Origin: Panax quinquefolius
Taxonomy: Eukaryota > Streptophyta > Magnoliopsida > Apiales > Araliaceae
Length of the DNA: 64,000 nucleotides
Assembly: GCA_020205615.1 (NCBI GenBank)
Contig: CM035166.1
Span: 95,243,065 to 95,307,064, forward strand
Reading direction: 5' to 3'
Positions 23,551-36,125 of this stretch are shown here, piece by piece (the stretch's first letter is position 1; every line of letters starts with the position of its first letter). The notes below the pieces were generated by a model. That model was not told the origin of the DNA, did not search any database, and saw nothing but the letters and a program-made list of their open reading frames with translations. The position numbers and the translations under genes are program-made.

Positions 23551-24010
23551 CTATTGAAACTTCAACAAAGTGAAACTTAGTCAAGTAAAAATGTCAAGAG
23601 GGAAAAGAAAAAGGTATCGAAGAAAAAAAGAAAAAGAACAAGAAGGAAAAGGAAGAAAAGAGCAAACTGAAGTGTCTCGACAATAATTGAAACTAAAGAC
23701 CGAATTGAAACTCACAACTTGATCATAGTTTCCATGAAAACACATAGTAATAACCCAGAAACTCATTAAATTCAATGAAACTAATATGGGTATTTTTACC
23801 TTTCTGCTTTTTAGGTAATTCGAACATGAAGAAAGCTAAATTGCTATACTCAAATAAAAGGGTAGAGGAGAGAGATCCAGTAATGATTGTTGAAAAATAG
23901 AAAAGTCAAATGTGGGACATTGGTTATTGAATTTACATATTAGTCAGATAGATGATGTGAAAATCTGACTAAAAGTAGTGATTAAAAGAGGTGGTATATA
24001 TTAGGACATA
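23551..24010 (-). promoter_or_regulatory. Candidate first exon and promoter region of the host gene
   Basis: On the minus strand a TATATA-like motif lies near 23996. A CT-rich leader follows (about 23890-23860 and a long pyrimidine tract near 23590-23660), then several possible splice donors. This is typical of a plant TATA box plus CT-rich 5' UTR, but the transcription start cannot be fixed by eye. Confidence 0.3.
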
Positions 24011-24699
24011 GTAACTAATCAAATTGAAATCAAAATCAGACTAAAAATCGCACGAAACGCATCAATTAAAATTGCACCAATGATTTTGGCGTATGTGGCA
24101 TTTTTAAGTGGGTTGAATAACCAAATTTAAGGTTCCGATTTGGTTACTAGCCAAAACCGCACGCATAAAACCGAAACCGCACTACGCATTGTGTATGTAT
24201 GTATTATCTCTAAGAAATTCTAAAGTTACTTTTCACTTAAACACGCCGAAAAACCATCTTGTATTGTCATTTTTTCACCAATTGAAAGAAGATGTTAGAG
24301 GTTATAGAGTCAAAAATTAAGCAATTGGGTTTTAGAATTTCGAATTTGTTTGATACTTTATTGGAGGGACTTATAGCTGAGGGGCTCGAGCACTTGATGC
24401 ATTGGTTAATGTCAATGCTATAATAGTAATAGTCTAATAGATTATTTTTCAAATTAGGTATAGTTGGGATTATATTCTATAAGTCATCCCTGCAATATAT
24501 GAGATATAATTTCATTCTATCTCCAATATATACTTTTAATTTTTGGAGAACTAGATAAACATTCTTGCTTGTTATCGAATATATGGTTTCCGTTGTTTTA
24601 TATAGTGTATGCTTTAGTTTTAAAACATGCTTGATATAATTCTCATTGCCAACTATGTCACTAAGTTAATTGTTCGATGTAAGTTTGATGTTAAATTTT

Positions 24700-24876
24700 A
24701 TTGAAGGCTTAGATTTTTTTGTTATTTCAATTGGTTTTAGAACCGAAACCACACCAATTAAAATCTCACCGCACCAATCACAAGCGATTTCGTGTGCAGT
24801 TTTGAATTTTTTAAACCGCACCTAAGCGGTTTCGGGTGCAGTTTGAACTTCAAACCGCACCATGCTCACCCCTAGT
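24700..24876. mobile_element. Terminal part of a hAT-like element rich in AACCGCACC
   Basis: Repeated AAACCGCACC / GGTGCGGTTT motifs lead to the terminus ATGCTCACCCCTA. Its complement, TAGGGGTGAGCAT, is a common plant hAT-MITE end. Related AAACCGCAC motifs at 24150-24190 may be the other half, but no left terminus is visible. Confidence 0.45.
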
Positions 24877-24884
24877 ATATAGTA

Positions 24885-25313
24885 CTCCCTCAGTCATTAT
24901 TAAAGACTTGGAGCTTTAACAATAGTTTCTTTAATCAACTTTCTATCTTTAATTTTAAAAAATACATCAACAAATTATTATTTAATAATTTTCTTATCCT
25001 TACTTAACTATCTATTTTATTCCCTTTATAGGATTTACTCCCCAGTGTGAGAGAGTCAAAAGACCATTCTTTATATATACAAAATGACATTTCACACCCT
25101 CATTTAAGTGGACAACTCATCAATCATACACATCTTAACATTTTTTTACTACTTTATTTTCAAATTATATGACTTATTTTTTAAAAATTCATTTCAAACG
25201 TATTCAAATTTAAAATTGAATTAAATTTATTTAATTTATATCAATATAATTATAAATATTATAATTTTCAAAATTTAAATGAATCATATTAAATTTAAAT
25301 TTAAATTTAAAAA
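24885..25313. other. AT-rich flank with one Stowaway-like terminus
   Basis: The sequence GTACTCCCTCAGTCATTATT at 24886 resembles a Stowaway left end. The rest, up to the chromovirus LTR, is simple AT-rich DNA with an AAATTTAAATTT run. No gene is seen. Confidence 0.5.
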
Positions 25314-27200
25314 TGTGACGCCCCCAAAATAGGTATACATCGCCCATCTTGGGTCGCCAGATACATGGTACAGAATACAAATACAATCTTAAATATACAA
25401 CATGAGCTGTGAATTTTAATACAAATATTGTCTTCTGGATAAAGATTTAAACTCAAAATAAGTCATCAATACATTTATTAATACACTATTTCATAGAATA
25501 GTGAGGACTACTAATGCTATCATCTGGACCGTCACTCCATTCCCCAACTAGTCCCTGCTACGTTCTCATTTTCTGAAGAGAACAATAAAAGTAAAAGGGT
25601 GAGCTCAACTAGCCCAGTAAGAAATATTATGACTAAGATAATGCGTAATAAATTATCGTTAGCCTTCAACAAAGGTTAAAACCGATACAATATAACAAAC
25701 ATCAAGTTTAACTCACAATGAACAAGCAATCCATTAAAAGAGTCAAGTAGAGAATAAAATCTACTATCTTCTATGATTTAAAAGGTTTTTCATCACTTTT
25801 ATCGCTGGGACTCAGCTTTATAAATAATCCACATCATCTCTGCACTACGGCCAAGGATATTCATTAGTATCTCAACTACAATTTATTCATGCACTACGGG
25901 CCAAGGATATTCGTGTATTCATCAATGGTCATGATCATGCCAACAACTCATCAATGCACTACGGGCCAATGATGACTTTTACCACGTCATTTGTAACATT
26001 ACGGTCATGATTATACCGAATAATCCCTGGTCATAATCATACCAAGTCCATCTATGCACTACAGGCCACAGATCACTTTCAACATAATATAAACATGAGG
26101 ATGATGACAATGATATAAGAATTCAATAAAATAAGTTCAAGAATTAATTTATCCAGGAACCAATAACGTCCAAATTGTCAACATGATACGGCTTTGTGGG
26201 GTAAAACTTAAGAATGCTCAGAAGAATATTTCCATGAAAAGATACTGGATGAAGCGCAAATATATGGAGTATAAAAGCCAAAACTTTAACCAACTGAGTA
26301 TAATAAAGAATGGAATAACAAAAGAAATCATCAAGCATGCGATGAAATATATGCAGAAAGTTATTCCAATGTAATAATAAATAATGGAACCAGTCACACG
26401 TAGAACGCATGCATAGGATATTCTAACAAAATAGTAAATAATAGAACCAATTCAGTCATGCGTAAACGCATGCATGTGATGTTCCAAAGTAATAATAAAG
26501 AATGGAATAACAGAAGAATTTTACCATGTATGCGGTATTTCAGATGACATTAAAGTTATTCCAACATTATAATAAAGAATGGAATAACAAAAGAATTTCA
26601 CCAAGTATAGGGTAGCTCACAGATATCTGAGTTATTCCAATGTAATAATAAAGAATGGAATAACAGAAGTTCTCTTCACGAATACGAAAGAAATAATACC
26701 CCTTACGAGTACAACAAATAATATCCTATACCTTAGAAAAAACTGGATATAGGAAAAGAGAGGTAGCAGACTTCTCTTCTTCTTTCTCTCTATAATTTTT
26801 TCTCTCTAAAGTTTCAGTGAATTCGTAAGAAATAATGAAGGAATGAGCTTCTATTTATAGGATAATGGAAAGGCACTGTGTAAGGATTTTTCTCACGAAT
26901 TCAAAATGTAAGTCACAAAATTCATTTGCCGATTGAATTTCTTAATAAAACAAAACCAAAAAAATATAATATATAAATGCATTTATATAACACATGCTTG
27001 AAAAGAAAAACTTCAACCACCCGTGAATCATCTTTGAAAAAAAAACTCTCTCAGGACAACTTTCATCATTCCACTAACACCACCCGTGACCACATGTCAC
27101 ACATATATATATATATATAATATATATATAAATCATTTCCCCCCACCCACCAAACCTAATATAAATATATATATATATATATATAATATAAACCTCAAGA

Positions 27201-27241
<41 letters not shown>

Positions 27242-28012
27242 CTGAGATAACTTTTTACCTAATATTTTGAAAAATGGGTAAATGGGGGTCCATAAAATAA
27301 GCAAAATTTCATAAAATTACCTTAATATTTTTAACAACATTTATCATCATTATTATAATTAAGTAATATTTAACAACTAAGTCATTCCTGTGAAAGAGGG
27401 GCTTTCAAAAAGATTTCTCCCTATCATGCGCCAAGATTTAGTGACCAGACCAAACCTCTCCTCGATGTAACTTCTAGACATTGTCAATATTGCAAATAAT
27501 AATATTAATAACTCTATCATCTCAATTATTGATTTAATAATATATAAAATATCGACAATAATTGAATCAAATAACGTGAGATACTATGTAACAATTATCA
27601 GAGTAATAATTGAACAAAACCGAGTGACTTCTCACGTAAGCATCAATAATCAATACCATGTTCTACTATGCAACCACGCCAGACATCGCATTTTTTTAAC
27701 ACCGGGTGTTTCAACAGCTAACGATAAAACTTTTTTGCGTTATTTTCATAAAAGATATTTTTATCGCTTTTCTCAATCCGGCAATAATTCCGTTATAGGG
27801 TCCACTAATGATTGTCTTGGTCGTCGCATTTAATATTCTCTCGTTAAAACGAATATTCCCCGACCAATCGAATATTATATAACAACTTGCGTACTTTGCA
27901 AAATTTATAAATATTACCCACAACTATAACATTATATCAAATTCATTCCATAATATTCAAAAGTTATATTTATAGAAAATTCATCTTTATTCATAAAAGT
28001 TGGGGTCTTACA
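25314..28012 (-). repeat. 3' LTR of the minus-strand chromovirus (2,699 bp)
   Basis: On the minus strand it runs TGTAAGACCCCAACTTTTAT... to ...CTATTTTGGGGGCGTCACA. It contains three (TA)n tracts (about 27100-27130, 27164-27192, 27204-27238) and a block of repeats around GGAATAACAAAAGAAT at 26278-26665. Short ORFs inside it are repeat artefacts. Confidence 0.9.
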
Positions 28013-28026
28013 ACCTCCCCTTCTTA
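28013..28026 (-). other. Polypurine tract of the chromovirus
   Basis: The minus strand reads AAGAAGGGGAGGT directly before the 3' LTR; it is the presumed plus-strand DNA primer. Confidence 0.75.
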
Positions 28027-28284
28027 TGAAATTTCGCGCTCGAAATTAAGGTACGTACCTGGTATGTCGAAGAGGTGAGGATACCTTGATTTCATTTTAG
28101 ATTCTAACTTCCAGGTCATTTCCTCAATATCGTGGTTTCTCCACAAAACTTTGACTTGAGGTATAACCTTGGAGCATAGAACATGTTCCTTCTTATCCAA
28201 GATTTTAACAGGAACCTCCTCATACGTTAAATCTTCCGCTATTTCGTCCGGTTCTAACTCAATAATGTGGTTCGGGTCTTCCAC
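28024..28284 (-). pseudogene. Integrase tail with chromodomain
   Basis: The segment covers DEIAEDLTYEEVPVKILDKK, then the chromodomain core VKVLWRNHDIEEMTWKLE and KSRYPHLF. Chromodomains of this class direct integration to marked heterochromatin. The full core here contrasts with its deletion in the two plus-strand copies at 40404-40690 and 44366-44623. Confidence 0.85.
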
Positions 28285-29578
28285 ATATTTACGTAATATG
28301 GATATGTGAAAACGTTATGAACACGAGACATACTTTGCGGTAAAAGCGAGTCTATAGGCCACGGTTCCTACTCGATCGAGGATTAAAATGGGCCAATGAA
28401 TCGAGGATTGAGCTTTCCTCTCTTTCCAAATCTCGTAACTCCTTTCCATGGAGCAACACGTAACAACACACGATCTCCAATATCGAATTCTACGCCCTTT
28501 CGATGAAGATCAAGATAACTCTTTTGTCGATCTTGTGAGAGATTTTTATATGTTGTCGGATCGTTTGAATCATTTTCGTATTCATACGTATCAACTCTCG
28601 TCCCAACAACGTTATTTCACCCACCTCATCCCAAAGATAATCGAGAACGACACTTTCTTCCATACAACGCCTCGAATGGAGCCATGCCAATACTTACTTG
28701 ATAACTTTTGTTGTGAGGAAAACTCCACCAATGGTAAGAACTTGTCCCAACTTCCCTTGAAGTCAAGGACACAGAGTCTTAATAGATCTTCAAGAGTTTG
28801 AATAGTCCTCTCCGACTGCCCGTCCGTCTGAGGATGATATGCCGAGTTAAATCGTAAATTCGTGCCCATAGCTTTCTGCAAACTAACCCAAAATCGTGAA
28901 GTGAATCTTGGGTCTCGATTAGAAACTATGGATACTGGCATACCATGCGCTTACAATCTCATTTATTTATGTACATGACGAGCAAGTTCAAGTCATGTAT
29001 GTTTCTCATATCGGTAAGAAATAAGCAGACTTGGTCAATCTATCAACAATGACCCAAATCGCATCTATGCCTTGAGAAACATTGGGAAGACCAGTAACTA
29101 AATCGATGGTAATGTGCTACCACTTCCATTCTAGAATTTCAAGTGGTTGCAATGGACCTTTTGGTACTTGATGCTCCGCCCTGACTCGTTGATAAGTTAG
29201 ACACCTTGAGATAAACTCCGCTATCTCTCTCTTCATATTGCTCCACCAAAATGTATGTCGAAGATCATGATACATTTTGGTACTCCCAGGATGGATTGCA
29301 AACGATGTGTTATGCGCCTCCATTATGATTTTATACTTTAAATCAGGGTTGTTAGGAACACAAAGTCTAGAGTTGACTTGAAGTATTCATTCTTCATCGA
29401 TTCTTGCTTTCGAAATAGCACCTTCTTGCACTTTTTTCCTCATATGCATCAGCTCCAGGTCTGTAGTTTGAGCAGCTTTAGCTTTATCGATTAAAGTCGG
29501 TTCTACTCGTATATTCACCATCATCACATGGGTCCTTGGAGTCTTTAACTCTATCTCCATCCTTTGCAAGTCACACAA
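28285..29578 (-). pseudogene. Chromovirus integrase, broken
   Basis: Linker sequence lies at 29578-29387. The zinc-binding N-domain is at 29323-29117, where the second Cys of the CxxC pair is lost (CLTYQRVRAEHQ). The central core holds TIDLVTGLP near 29085. The second catalytic Asp and the Glu lie in the 28941-28612 segment (SNRDPRFTSRFW, AYHPQTDGQSERTIQTLE). Several in-frame stops fall between 29110 and 28945, and the C-terminal part at 28285-28611 is scrambled. Confidence 0.82.
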
Positions 29579-29587
29579 AATGGGCCT

Positions 29588-30127
29588 TTACATTGACAAT
29601 ATCGCACTCGTACCCGCATATGATCTTCTACTCAATGCGTCAGCTACCACGTTCACTTTTCCAGGATGGTATTGAATGGTATGATCATAATCTTTCAACA
29701 GTTCAAGCCAACGTCGTTGCCACATGTTGAGTTCCTTTTGAGTGAAGAAATATTTGAGGCTTTTATGATCCGTAAAGATCTCCACCTTTTCTCCATACAA
29801 GTAATGCCTCCAAATTTTAAGTGCGAAGACAACCGCTGCCAACTCTAGATCATGAGTAGGATAATTCCTCTCATATTCTTTGAGTTGTCGAGAGGCATAG
29901 GCTATGACTTTCCCATGTTGCATGAAAACACATCCTAACCCTTTGCCCGATGCATCACTGTAGATGACAAATCCCTCCGAGCCATATGGTATTGTCAAAA
30001 TAGGTGCTGAAATGAGTCTCTTCTTGAGTTCTTGAAAACTCTTCTCACATTCCATGCTCCAACCGAATTTTATATCTTTTCGAGTCAGCTGAGTTAATGG
30101 AGTAGCGATTCGAGAAAACCCTTCCAC
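29588..30127 (-). pseudogene. Chromovirus RNase H domain
   Basis: An open segment of 179 residues contains the RNase H landmarks [21 protein letters not shown] and [10 protein letters not shown], followed by [18 protein letters not shown] and VVADALSRR, as in gypsy-type polyproteins. It is separated from the RT segment by a stop near 30190. Confidence 0.88.
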
Positions 30128-30193
30128 GAATCTCCGATAATAACCAGCTAATCTGAGAAAACTACGTACTTCGGTTACTGATTTAGGTTGCTT

Positions 30194-30676
30194 CTAGCTT
30201 TGAATAGCTTCAATCTTTGTTGGATCAACAGATATTCCATGACTTGATACTACGTGCCCAAGGAATGTTACTTCCTCCAACCAGAACTCGCATTTCTTCA
30301 ACTTGGCATAAAGGTTGTTTTCACGAAGCTTTTGGAGTATTAGCCTCAAGTGTTGCTCTTGATCTTCACGGCTTTTGGAATAAATAAGGATGTCATCAAT
30401 AAAGACGACCACAAAGTGATCCAAATATTCCTTGAATACTCGGTTCATCATATCCATGAAGGCAGCAGGAGCATTAGTCAATCCAAAAGACATGACTAGA
30501 AATTCATAATGCCCGTACCGAGTTCTGAAGGCAGTCTTTGGAATATCCTCAGTTTTAACCTTCAGCTGATGATATCCAGAATGAAAATCGATCTTTGAAA
30601 AGAATTGTGCTCCTTGCAACTGGTCAAACAGGTCATCAATGCGAGGTAAATGGATACCTATTCTTGATGGTGACAT
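30194..30676 (-). pseudogene. Chromovirus reverse transcriptase core
   Basis: An open segment of 160 residues has the usual RT motifs in order: [20 protein letters not shown], a D-F/L-x-SGYHQ block, [10 protein letters not shown], the catalytic FIDDILIYS and [14 protein letters not shown]. Fingers-domain sequence upstream (30677-30895) is recognisable but interrupted by stops. Confidence 0.88.
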
Positions 30677-30895
30677 GGTTCAATTCCCGGTAGTCAATAC
30701 AAAGTCGCATACTCCCATCTTTCTTCTTCACGAATAGAAAAGGAGCACCCCAAGGAGAAGTACTAGGATGAATAAAGCCAATGTCTAACAATTCCTGCAG
30801 TTGGGTCTTTAACTAATGAAGTTCAATAGAGCCATTCGATATGGGGCTTTGGAAATGGGTTTTGTCTGGGTTCAAGATCGATACAAAATTCAATT

Positions 30896-31708
30896 TCACG
30901 CCTGGGGGGGTAAGAAGTTCTTCAGGAAATACATCAGAAATTTATTAACAATAGAAATATCATTCAAAACGGATTTATTTTTGTTTAGATCCGTGACATG
31001 AGCTAAAAAAGCTTGACATCCGCTTTTCAATAAACGAATAACTTTATGGCTTGAGATGACGATGATTGATTTTAATGGTTTGGTTGTTTGAATTAGCATA
31101 ATAGGTTGATTAGGAATATGAAAGCTAACAACCTTACGAAAACAATCAATTTTTGCATGATGAGTAGTTAACCAATCAATCCCTAGAATCACATCAAATA
31201 CAAGTATTTTCAATGAAATAAGACCGACAGGTAATGTGAGGGTACCGATTTGAACCAAACAAGACTTATAAACAGTGGATGTAATGAAGGTTTCTCCCAA
31301 TGGAGTTTCAACAGATAAGTCAAAGTCTAATTTCTCCGGAGTCAAATTTAAACGTTGAGCGCAAGTAGGAGAAATAAAAGAATGGGTAGAACCGATATCA
31401 AATAAGATATAGACTTCACTAGAGTTTATGATAAGCTTACCCGTGATGACCTCGTTCGGGTTCCTTGCTTTCTGGGAGGTCACAACAAACGCTCTCCCTT
31501 GAACTACCGGCTTTGACTTTTCTGGGACCACCTTTGGTGCCTCTATCCCAGCTGAACTTGCCTTCCCTGAATGACAAAATCGGGCTATGTGACCTTCTCT
31601 TTCACAATTATAACATGCTTTGGACGGCATCGTGCAGTTTGGACTGATATGTCCCTCCCCTTCGCATTTGAAGCATATGATAAGTGGTCGTTCTCCTTCC
31701 TTAACCAC
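30896..31708 (-). pseudogene. Chromovirus nucleocapsid knuckles and protease
   Basis: Two CCHC knuckles are visible (CFKCEGEGHISPNC and CYNCEREGHIARFC). A linker and a retropepsin domain follow. The catalytic triplet reads D-I-G (FDIGSTHSFIS) rather than D-T/S-G; the distal VFDVILGIDWL motif is intact. The frame then runs on to a stop where the RT leader should begin. Confidence 0.85.
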
Positions 31709-32604
31709 AGGTGATGATGCTGACGTCTTTCCATCATTGTTGAATCCCCTCTTCTTGAAATCCCTCCACGTTTGTTGTCACCGCTTCGATGACTGCTACC
31801 ACTGGTATTATCATTTTGTCGGCTACTTTCTCTTGGTTGAGTTGACTCATTATCGCGATCCAATAACTGAGCCCTATTTACAACATCTGAATACAAACAT
31901 AGTTTATGAGAAATTAGATATTGACGTATCTCGGGTTTCAAACCTCTTAGAAACATCAGCGTTATTCTCTCCTCATTATCAACCAAGTGAGACGCAAACC
32001 GGGACAACTCGGCAAACTTAGCTTCGTACTGCGACACGGTCATATTGTTCTGCTCCAACTTGATGAACTCCACCTCTTTCATGTGACGAATACTTTCGGG
32101 AAAGTATTTGTCGTTGAATAGTTCTTGGAACTTCTCCCAAAACAACTTCAGTGTAGCAGGTTGAGTACGCTTTACCGATTTCCACCAGTAATCTTCCTCT
32201 CCTCGCAACATAAAGGTGGAAAAGGGAACCTTTTGCTCCTCAGAGCATCCCAAGACATCAAATATTTTGGTGATCTACTTTATCCACGTCTCCGCCTTAA
32301 GTGGTTTTGGCTCTCCAAAAACTCCGGTGGTCCCAGCTCCTAGAACTGTTTAGCGGGCGACTGTTTGAGAGTTGCCAGTGTTTCCACCTGGATTTTGGAC
32401 AGGAGTCTCTCTTGCCTGATGTTGTACGAATTACGAAAAGCTCCTAAACATTCCATCGTTCGCCATTTGGTCGGTGTTGTTGTTCACCTGAGGGTTCACC
32501 TGAGGATTATTGCCCTCCTGATGCACATTATCCTGGGTGTTGATCTGTGGTGACTCAACGGTCTCCTGTGCTCCATTGCTATTCTCAACATTCTCGAATG
32601 TCAT
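31585..32604 (-). pseudogene. Chromovirus gag (capsid region), frameshifted
   Basis: A start codon at 32604 (MTFENVENSNGAQETVESPQ) opens a Gln/Asn-rich N-terminus that stops near 32431. The capsid core resumes in another frame from about 32253, with the Retrotrans_gag signature (YFPESIRHMKEVEFIKLEQ, NMTVSQYEAKFAELSRFASH). It then shifts again before the zinc knuckles. At least two frameshifts separate start, capsid and nucleocapsid. Confidence 0.8.
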
Positions 32605-32771
32605 TTTCAAATAATGCCACAAAACAAGGGTTAATTGATATGTAACATATTATCCTTATACTCTGACCAACCAATTAAATACCAAATAAACTTAGGTAGG
32701 TCATACTAGCGAAGGAATTCCCCGTCTCTCCCCTCCTAGTTCTAGTCTCACATCTTAGCCAGGGATCATAT

Positions 32772-32791
32772 TCCTAAGCTTTGATACCAAC
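32772..32791 (-). promoter_or_regulatory. Primer-binding site of the chromovirus
   Basis: Immediately inside the 5' LTR, the minus strand reads AGTTGGTATCAAAGCTTAGG, matching the TGGTATCA-GC class primed by initiator tRNA-Met. Confidence 0.8.
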
Positions 32792-34669
32792 TGTGACGCC
32801 CCCAAAATAGGTATACATCACCCATCTTGGGTCGCCAGATACATGGTACAGAATACAAATACAATCTTAAATATACAACATGAGCTGTGAGTTTTAATAC
32901 AAATATTGTCTTCTAGACAGTATTTAAACTCAAAATAAGTCCTCAATACATTTATTAATACACTATTTCATAGAATAGTGAGGACTACTAATGCTATCAT
33001 CTGGACCGTCACTCCGTTCCCCGACTAGTCCCTGCTACGTTCTCATTTCCTGAAGAGAACAATGAAAGTAAAAGGGTGAGCTCAACTAGCCTAGTAAAAA
33101 ATATTATAACTAAGATAATGCAGAATAAATTATCGTTAGCCTTCAACAGTGTTAAACTGATACAATATAACAAACATCAAGTTTAATTGTAGCGGAACAA
33201 TCAATCCATTAAAAGAGTCAAATAGAGAATAAAATCTACTATCTTCTATGATTTAAAAGGTTTTCATCACTTTTATCGCTGGGACTCTGCTTAATAAATA
33301 ATCCACATCATCCCTGCACTACGGCTAAGGATATTCATTAGTATCACAACCACAATTTATCTGTGCACTACGGGCCAAGGATATTCGTGTATTCATCAAT
33401 GGTCATGATCATGCCAACAACTCATCAATGCACTACGGGCCAATGATGACTTTTACCACGTCATTTGTAACATTACTACCATGATTATACCGAATAATCC
33501 ACGGTCATAATCATACCAAGTCCATCTATGCACTACAAAATACATAGTAGACTTTCAACGTAATATAAACATGAGGATGATGACAATGATATAAGAATTC
33601 AATAAAACAAGTTCAAGAATTAATTTATCCAGGAACCAATAACGTCCAAATTGTCAACATGATACGGCTTTGTGAGGTAAAACTTAAGAATGCTCAGAAG
33701 AATATTTTCATGAAAAGATACTGGATGAAGCGCAAATATATGGAGTATAAAAGCCAAAACTTTAACCAACTGAGTATAATAAAGAATGGAATAACAAAAG
33801 AAATCACCTGGCATGCGATAGACCGCATAGACAGGTTATTCCAATAGAATAATAAATAATGGAACTAGTCACGCGTAAACGCATGTACACGAGGATATTC
33901 CAACAAAATAATAAATAATAGAATCAGGTCATGCGTAAACGCACAGACATGATGTTCCAATAGAATAATAAAGAATGGAATAACGTAAGAATTTTATCAT
34001 GTATGCGGCATACTTGGCATAGACAAAGTTATTCAACATAATAATAAAAAGAATGGAATAATGTAAGAATTTCACCAAGTATAGGGTAGCTCATATATAA
34101 AAGTTATTCCAATGTAATAATAAAGAATGGAATAACAGAAGTTCTCTTCATGAATACGAAAGAAATAATACCCCTTACGAGTACAACAAATAATATCCCT
34201 TACCTTAGAAGAAACTGGATATAAGAAAAGAGAGGTAGCAGACTTCTCTTCTTCTTTCTCTCTATAATTTTCTCTCTCTAGAGTTTCAGTGAATTCGTAA
34301 GAAATAATGAAGGAATGAGCTTCTATTTATAGGATAATGGAAAGGCACTGCGTAAGGATTTTTCTCACGGATTCAAAATGTAATTCACGAAATTCATTTG
34401 CCGATTGAATTTCTTAATAAAACAAAACCAAAAAAATATAATATATAAATGCATTTATATAACACATGCTTGAAAAGAAAACTTCAACCACCCGTGAATC
34501 ATCTTTGAAAAAAAAACTCTCCTAGGACAACTTTCATCATTCCACTAACACCACCCGTGACTACATGATCACATATATATATATAATATATATATAAACC
34601 ACATCCCCCCCCCACCCCACCCCCACCTAAATATAATATATATATATATATATAATATAAACCTCGCAC

Positions 34670-34706
<37 letters not shown>

Positions 34707-35460
34707 TGAGATAACTTTTACCAATATTTTGAAAAATTGGTAAATAGGGGTCCATAAAATAAGCAAAATTTCATAAAAATTACCTCAATATTTTTAACAA
34801 CATTTATCATCATTATTATAATTCATAATATTTAACAACCAGTGTCGTTTCTAGGAAAGAGGGGCTTTCAATAAGGATTTCTCTCTATCAGGCAATTAGG
34901 TGACCAAACCTCTCCTCGATGAAACTTCTAGACATTGTCAATATTGCAAATAATAATATTAATAACTCTATCATCTCAATTATTGATTTAATAATATATA
35001 AAATATCGATAATAATTGAATCAAATAACGTGAGATACTATGCAACAATTCCATCGTGAGCAATAATTGAACAAAACCGAGTGACTTCTCACGTAAGCAT
35101 CAATAATCAATACCGTGCTGCTACTATGCAACCACGCCAGACATCGTATTTTTAACACCGTTGTTTCAATAGTTAACGGTAAAACTTCAGCCGTTATTTT
35201 CATAAAACGATATTTTTATCGTTTTCTCAATCCGACAATAATTCCGTTGTGGGGTCCACCAATGATTGTGCCGTCGTAGGAATATTCTCTGTTAAAACGA
35301 ATATTCCCCGACTAATCGAATATTATATAACAACTTGCGTATTTTGCAAAATTTATAAATATTACCCACAACTATAACATTATATCAAATTCATTCCATA
35401 ATATTCAAAAATAATATTTATAGAAAATTTATCTTTATTCATAAAAGTTGGGGTCTTACA
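32792..35460 (-). repeat. 5' LTR of the minus-strand chromovirus (2,669 bp)
   Basis: It is closely similar to 25314-28012 over its whole length, with scattered substitutions and small indels, e.g. different lengths of the TA tracts and of a C-rich run near 34605-34625. The divergence indicates an insertion that is not very recent. Confidence 0.9.
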
Positions 35461-36125
35461 GGTTACTATTCACCCGTTTACTATTCACTCGAATATTATT
35501 TACTCGAGTATTCGGGACACTTTTCGTGCCAGAGTACTATTCACGAGTTACTATTCACGGGTTACTATTCACCTGGTTATTATTTACTAGAATATTACTT
35601 ACTCGGGTATTTGGGGCATTTTTTATGCCGGGGTACTATTCACGAGATACTATTTCCGAAGTACTATTCATAGGGTACTATTCACGGAGTACTATTCACT
35701 CGAAAAATATATTTCTTTTCTATCTAAATTATTTTTGATACATAAATATTATTCTTGAATTTTACTCCACAAAGCAGTATCATGTTGAAAGTTTGTATAT
35801 TTTTTAACTCTGGATAAATTTAAAGTCTTTAATATTTATCCTTGATTTCGTTTGTTTAATGCTTATATCATTGTCATCATCCTCATGCTTATATTGTGAT
35901 GAAAGTCATCTTTGGCTTACGTGTATAGATGAACTGTTGATTGGTATGATTATGACCAGGGATTATTCGGTATAATCAGGACCGTAATGTTGCAAATGAT
36001 GTGGTAAAAGTCCTCATTGGCCCGTTTTGCATTGATGGACAATTTTTGGTATGATCATGACCATGGGTTCTCTTCGGCCAAGGGTGAAAAGATGAATTGT
36101 TTTATGGCGTGATCATGACCGTTGA
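35461..36125 (+). mobile_element. Left part of an older, split chromovirus LTR
   Basis: The sequence matches the interior of the related LTRs: the ACTATTCAC minisatellite, then the GGTATGATTATGACCAGGGA block. It stops at the duplicated GTTGA (36121-36125), where the tandem array was inserted, and resumes at 47564. Its own 5' end is missing because the minus-strand element abuts it at 35460. Confidence 0.75.

Larger units (their letters stand above)
25314..35460 (-). mobile_element. Ty3/gypsy chromovirus (Tekay/Del type), nearly full length, decayed
   Basis: A 10.1-kb element with LTRs at 25314-28012 and 32792-35460, a primer-binding site GTTGGTATCAAAGCTT (tRNA-Met type) next to the right-hand LTR, and a polypurine tract AAGAAGGGGAGG next to the left-hand one. 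The order on the minus strand is gag, CCHC knuckles, protease, RT, RNase H, integrase, chromodomain. The RT text ([20 protein letters not shown]) and chromodomain text place it in the Tekay/Del lineage. Multiple frameshifts and stops make it non-coding as a whole. The flanks AAAAA and GGTTA do not form a target duplication. Confidence 0.9.

Noticed and set aside
27074..27304. ORF with a Tyr-Ile repeat protein on the minus strand
   Set aside because: It is translation of (TA)n microsatellites inside the chromovirus LTR; the equivalent ORF at 34569-34766 has the same cause.
28448..28801. 117-codon plus-strand ORF
   Set aside because: It is antisense to chromovirus integrase; the minus frame carries the catalytic motif.
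31620..32021. 133-codon plus-strand ORF
   Set aside because: It is antisense to gag capsid of the minus-strand chromovirus.
35448..35738. Plus-strand ORF rich in LFTR repeats
   Set aside because: It is produced by the ACTATTCAC minisatellite of the split LTR and has no protein-family resemblance.
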